From positions 200,980 to 264,979 of the forward strand of contig NW_020312021.1 in the NCBI RefSeq assembly GCF_003144115.1: a stretch of 64,000 nt of DNA, in the 5' to 3' direction. The translations under genes were made by a program, and so were the position numbers. The notes below the pieces were generated by a model, which was given only the letters and a program-made list of their open reading frames with translations, was not told the DNA's origin and did not search any database. This stretch comes from Tilletiopsis washingtonensis. Lineage: Eukaryota > Basidiomycota > Exobasidiomycetes > Entylomatales. How positions within the stretch are numbered: position 1 is the stretch's first letter; each line of letters opens with the position of its first letter. Below, one piece after another: positions 63,600 through 64,000 of this stretch.

Positions 63600-64000
63600 T
63601 TAGAGGGCGAAGAAGGCGGCAGCGGCGGCGGCGCCGAAGGCAGCCAGGCCGGGGATGACGAGGCCGGCGGCGGCATCCTTGGCCGGCGCGCTCGTGGCGG
63701 CAGCGGGCGCGCTCGTGACGCTGCCGTTGGCGGGCGTGCCCGAGGCGGCGGGCGCCGAGCTGGCCGAGCCCGTGGGCGACGCGGCGCTGCCGCCCGAGGG
63801 CAGCGTGAGCGTGAAGGGCGTCGAGGCGTTCTTGCACGTGTCCTCGAACTGGCCGAACGCGGCCTGCAGGGCAGCGTCGACGTAGTCTGCGGGAGCAGAA
63901 GCGTGTCAGCGAGCCGCCGGCGGTTGGACAGCAGACGAAGCGCCTCACTGGGGCACTTGGCGGCGCACGCGCCGGCCTCGTTGGCGAACTCCTGCCTGAA
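63600..64000 (-). CDS. Partial Cys-containing, Ser/Ala/Thr-rich GPI-type protein (5' end missing)
   Basis: Two exons seen: from beyond 64000 down to 63949, and 63886-63600; the window cuts off the 5' part. The readable product is FRQEFANEAGACAAKCP, then (after the intron) NYVDAALQAAFGQFEDTCKN, then a Ser/Ala/Pro/Thr/Gly-rich stretch (about 50 residues), then a hydrophobic end GLVIPGLAAFGAAAAAFFAL before TAA. Spaced Cys residues in a small helical part, a low-complexity stalk and a hydrophobic C-terminus fit a secreted, GPI-anchored wall protein. The Cys pattern is too incomplete to name CFEM or another family. The signal peptide, if any, lies outside the window. Confidence 0.7.

Noticed and set aside
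1-64000. Transposons, retroelements, virus-like elements or CRISPR arrays
   Set aside because: No transposase, reverse transcriptase, integrase or capsid-like sequence, no long terminal repeats and no spaced direct repeats were noticed on either strand.

Overview
This window looks like nuclear DNA of a GC-rich basidiomycete yeast or smut-like fungus. Ustilaginomycotina is my best guess, but I cannot fix it without a database search. The signs are protein genes broken by many short introns (mostly 50 to 100 bases, donor GTGAGT or GTGCGT, branch site like CTGAC, acceptor CAG), a eukaryotic tRNA with an intron, and fungus-specific families: Zn2Cys6 regulator, chitin deacetylase, KHA1-type antiporter, MET30/sconB, hybrid histidine kinase. 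Exon borders below were set by hand from splice signals. Nearly every join was checked for reading phase and against family motifs; none is backed by transcripts.

Layout. 55-1980 (-) UDP-glycosyltransferase. 3865-5500 (-) DRG1/RBG1 GTPase, divergent from 5782-7464 (+) OST3/OST6. 7815-10974 (-) Zn2Cys6 regulator, then a 2.8 kb spacer, then 13818-15259 (+) chitin deacetylase and 15643-16589 (+) MsrA. 16899-17991 (-) WW-domain protein; 18463-18555 (+) tRNA-Pro(UGG). 19009-22069 (-) Pumilio protein; 23029-26108 (-) MET30/sconB; 27602-30262 (+) CDC45; 31181-32516 (+) conserved protein of unknown role. 32638-36061 (-) SNF2 ATPase of the HELLS/DDM1/Irc5 kind. 38571-41455 (+) bHLH regulator; 41777-42846 (-) short-chain dehydrogenase, divergent from 43199-45047 (+) cytochrome P450. 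45488-52308 (-) GAF hybrid histidine kinase. 53544-55827 (-) MCH1-like transporter, divergent from 56273-57236 (+) a small protein with SPIRAL1-like repeats. 57667-60607 (-) KHA1 antiporter; 62350-63438 (+) cap-binding subunit CBP20; 63600-64000 (-) the 3' part of a probable GPI-anchored protein.

Most genes are housekeeping: replication (CDC45), RNA handling (CBP20, Pumilio, DRG1, tRNA), protein N-glycosylation (OST3), sulfur-responsive ubiquitin ligation (MET30), redox repair (MsrA), chromatin (SNF2) and ion transport (KHA1). I see no operon-like logic and no clear metabolic cluster. The only pair that might work together is the divergent dehydrogenase and P450. I saw no transposon, retroelement, virus-like element or CRISPR array.

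The most unusual feature is gene structure. Several genes can only be read in frame through exons of 7 to 16 bases. MsrA needs three such exons (7, 7 and 8 bases). Other points of note are a tandem SPIRAL1-like motif, an 18-base in-frame insert inside the CBP20 RRM, a degenerate second receiver in the histidine kinase, and a P450 with a changed heme-binding loop.
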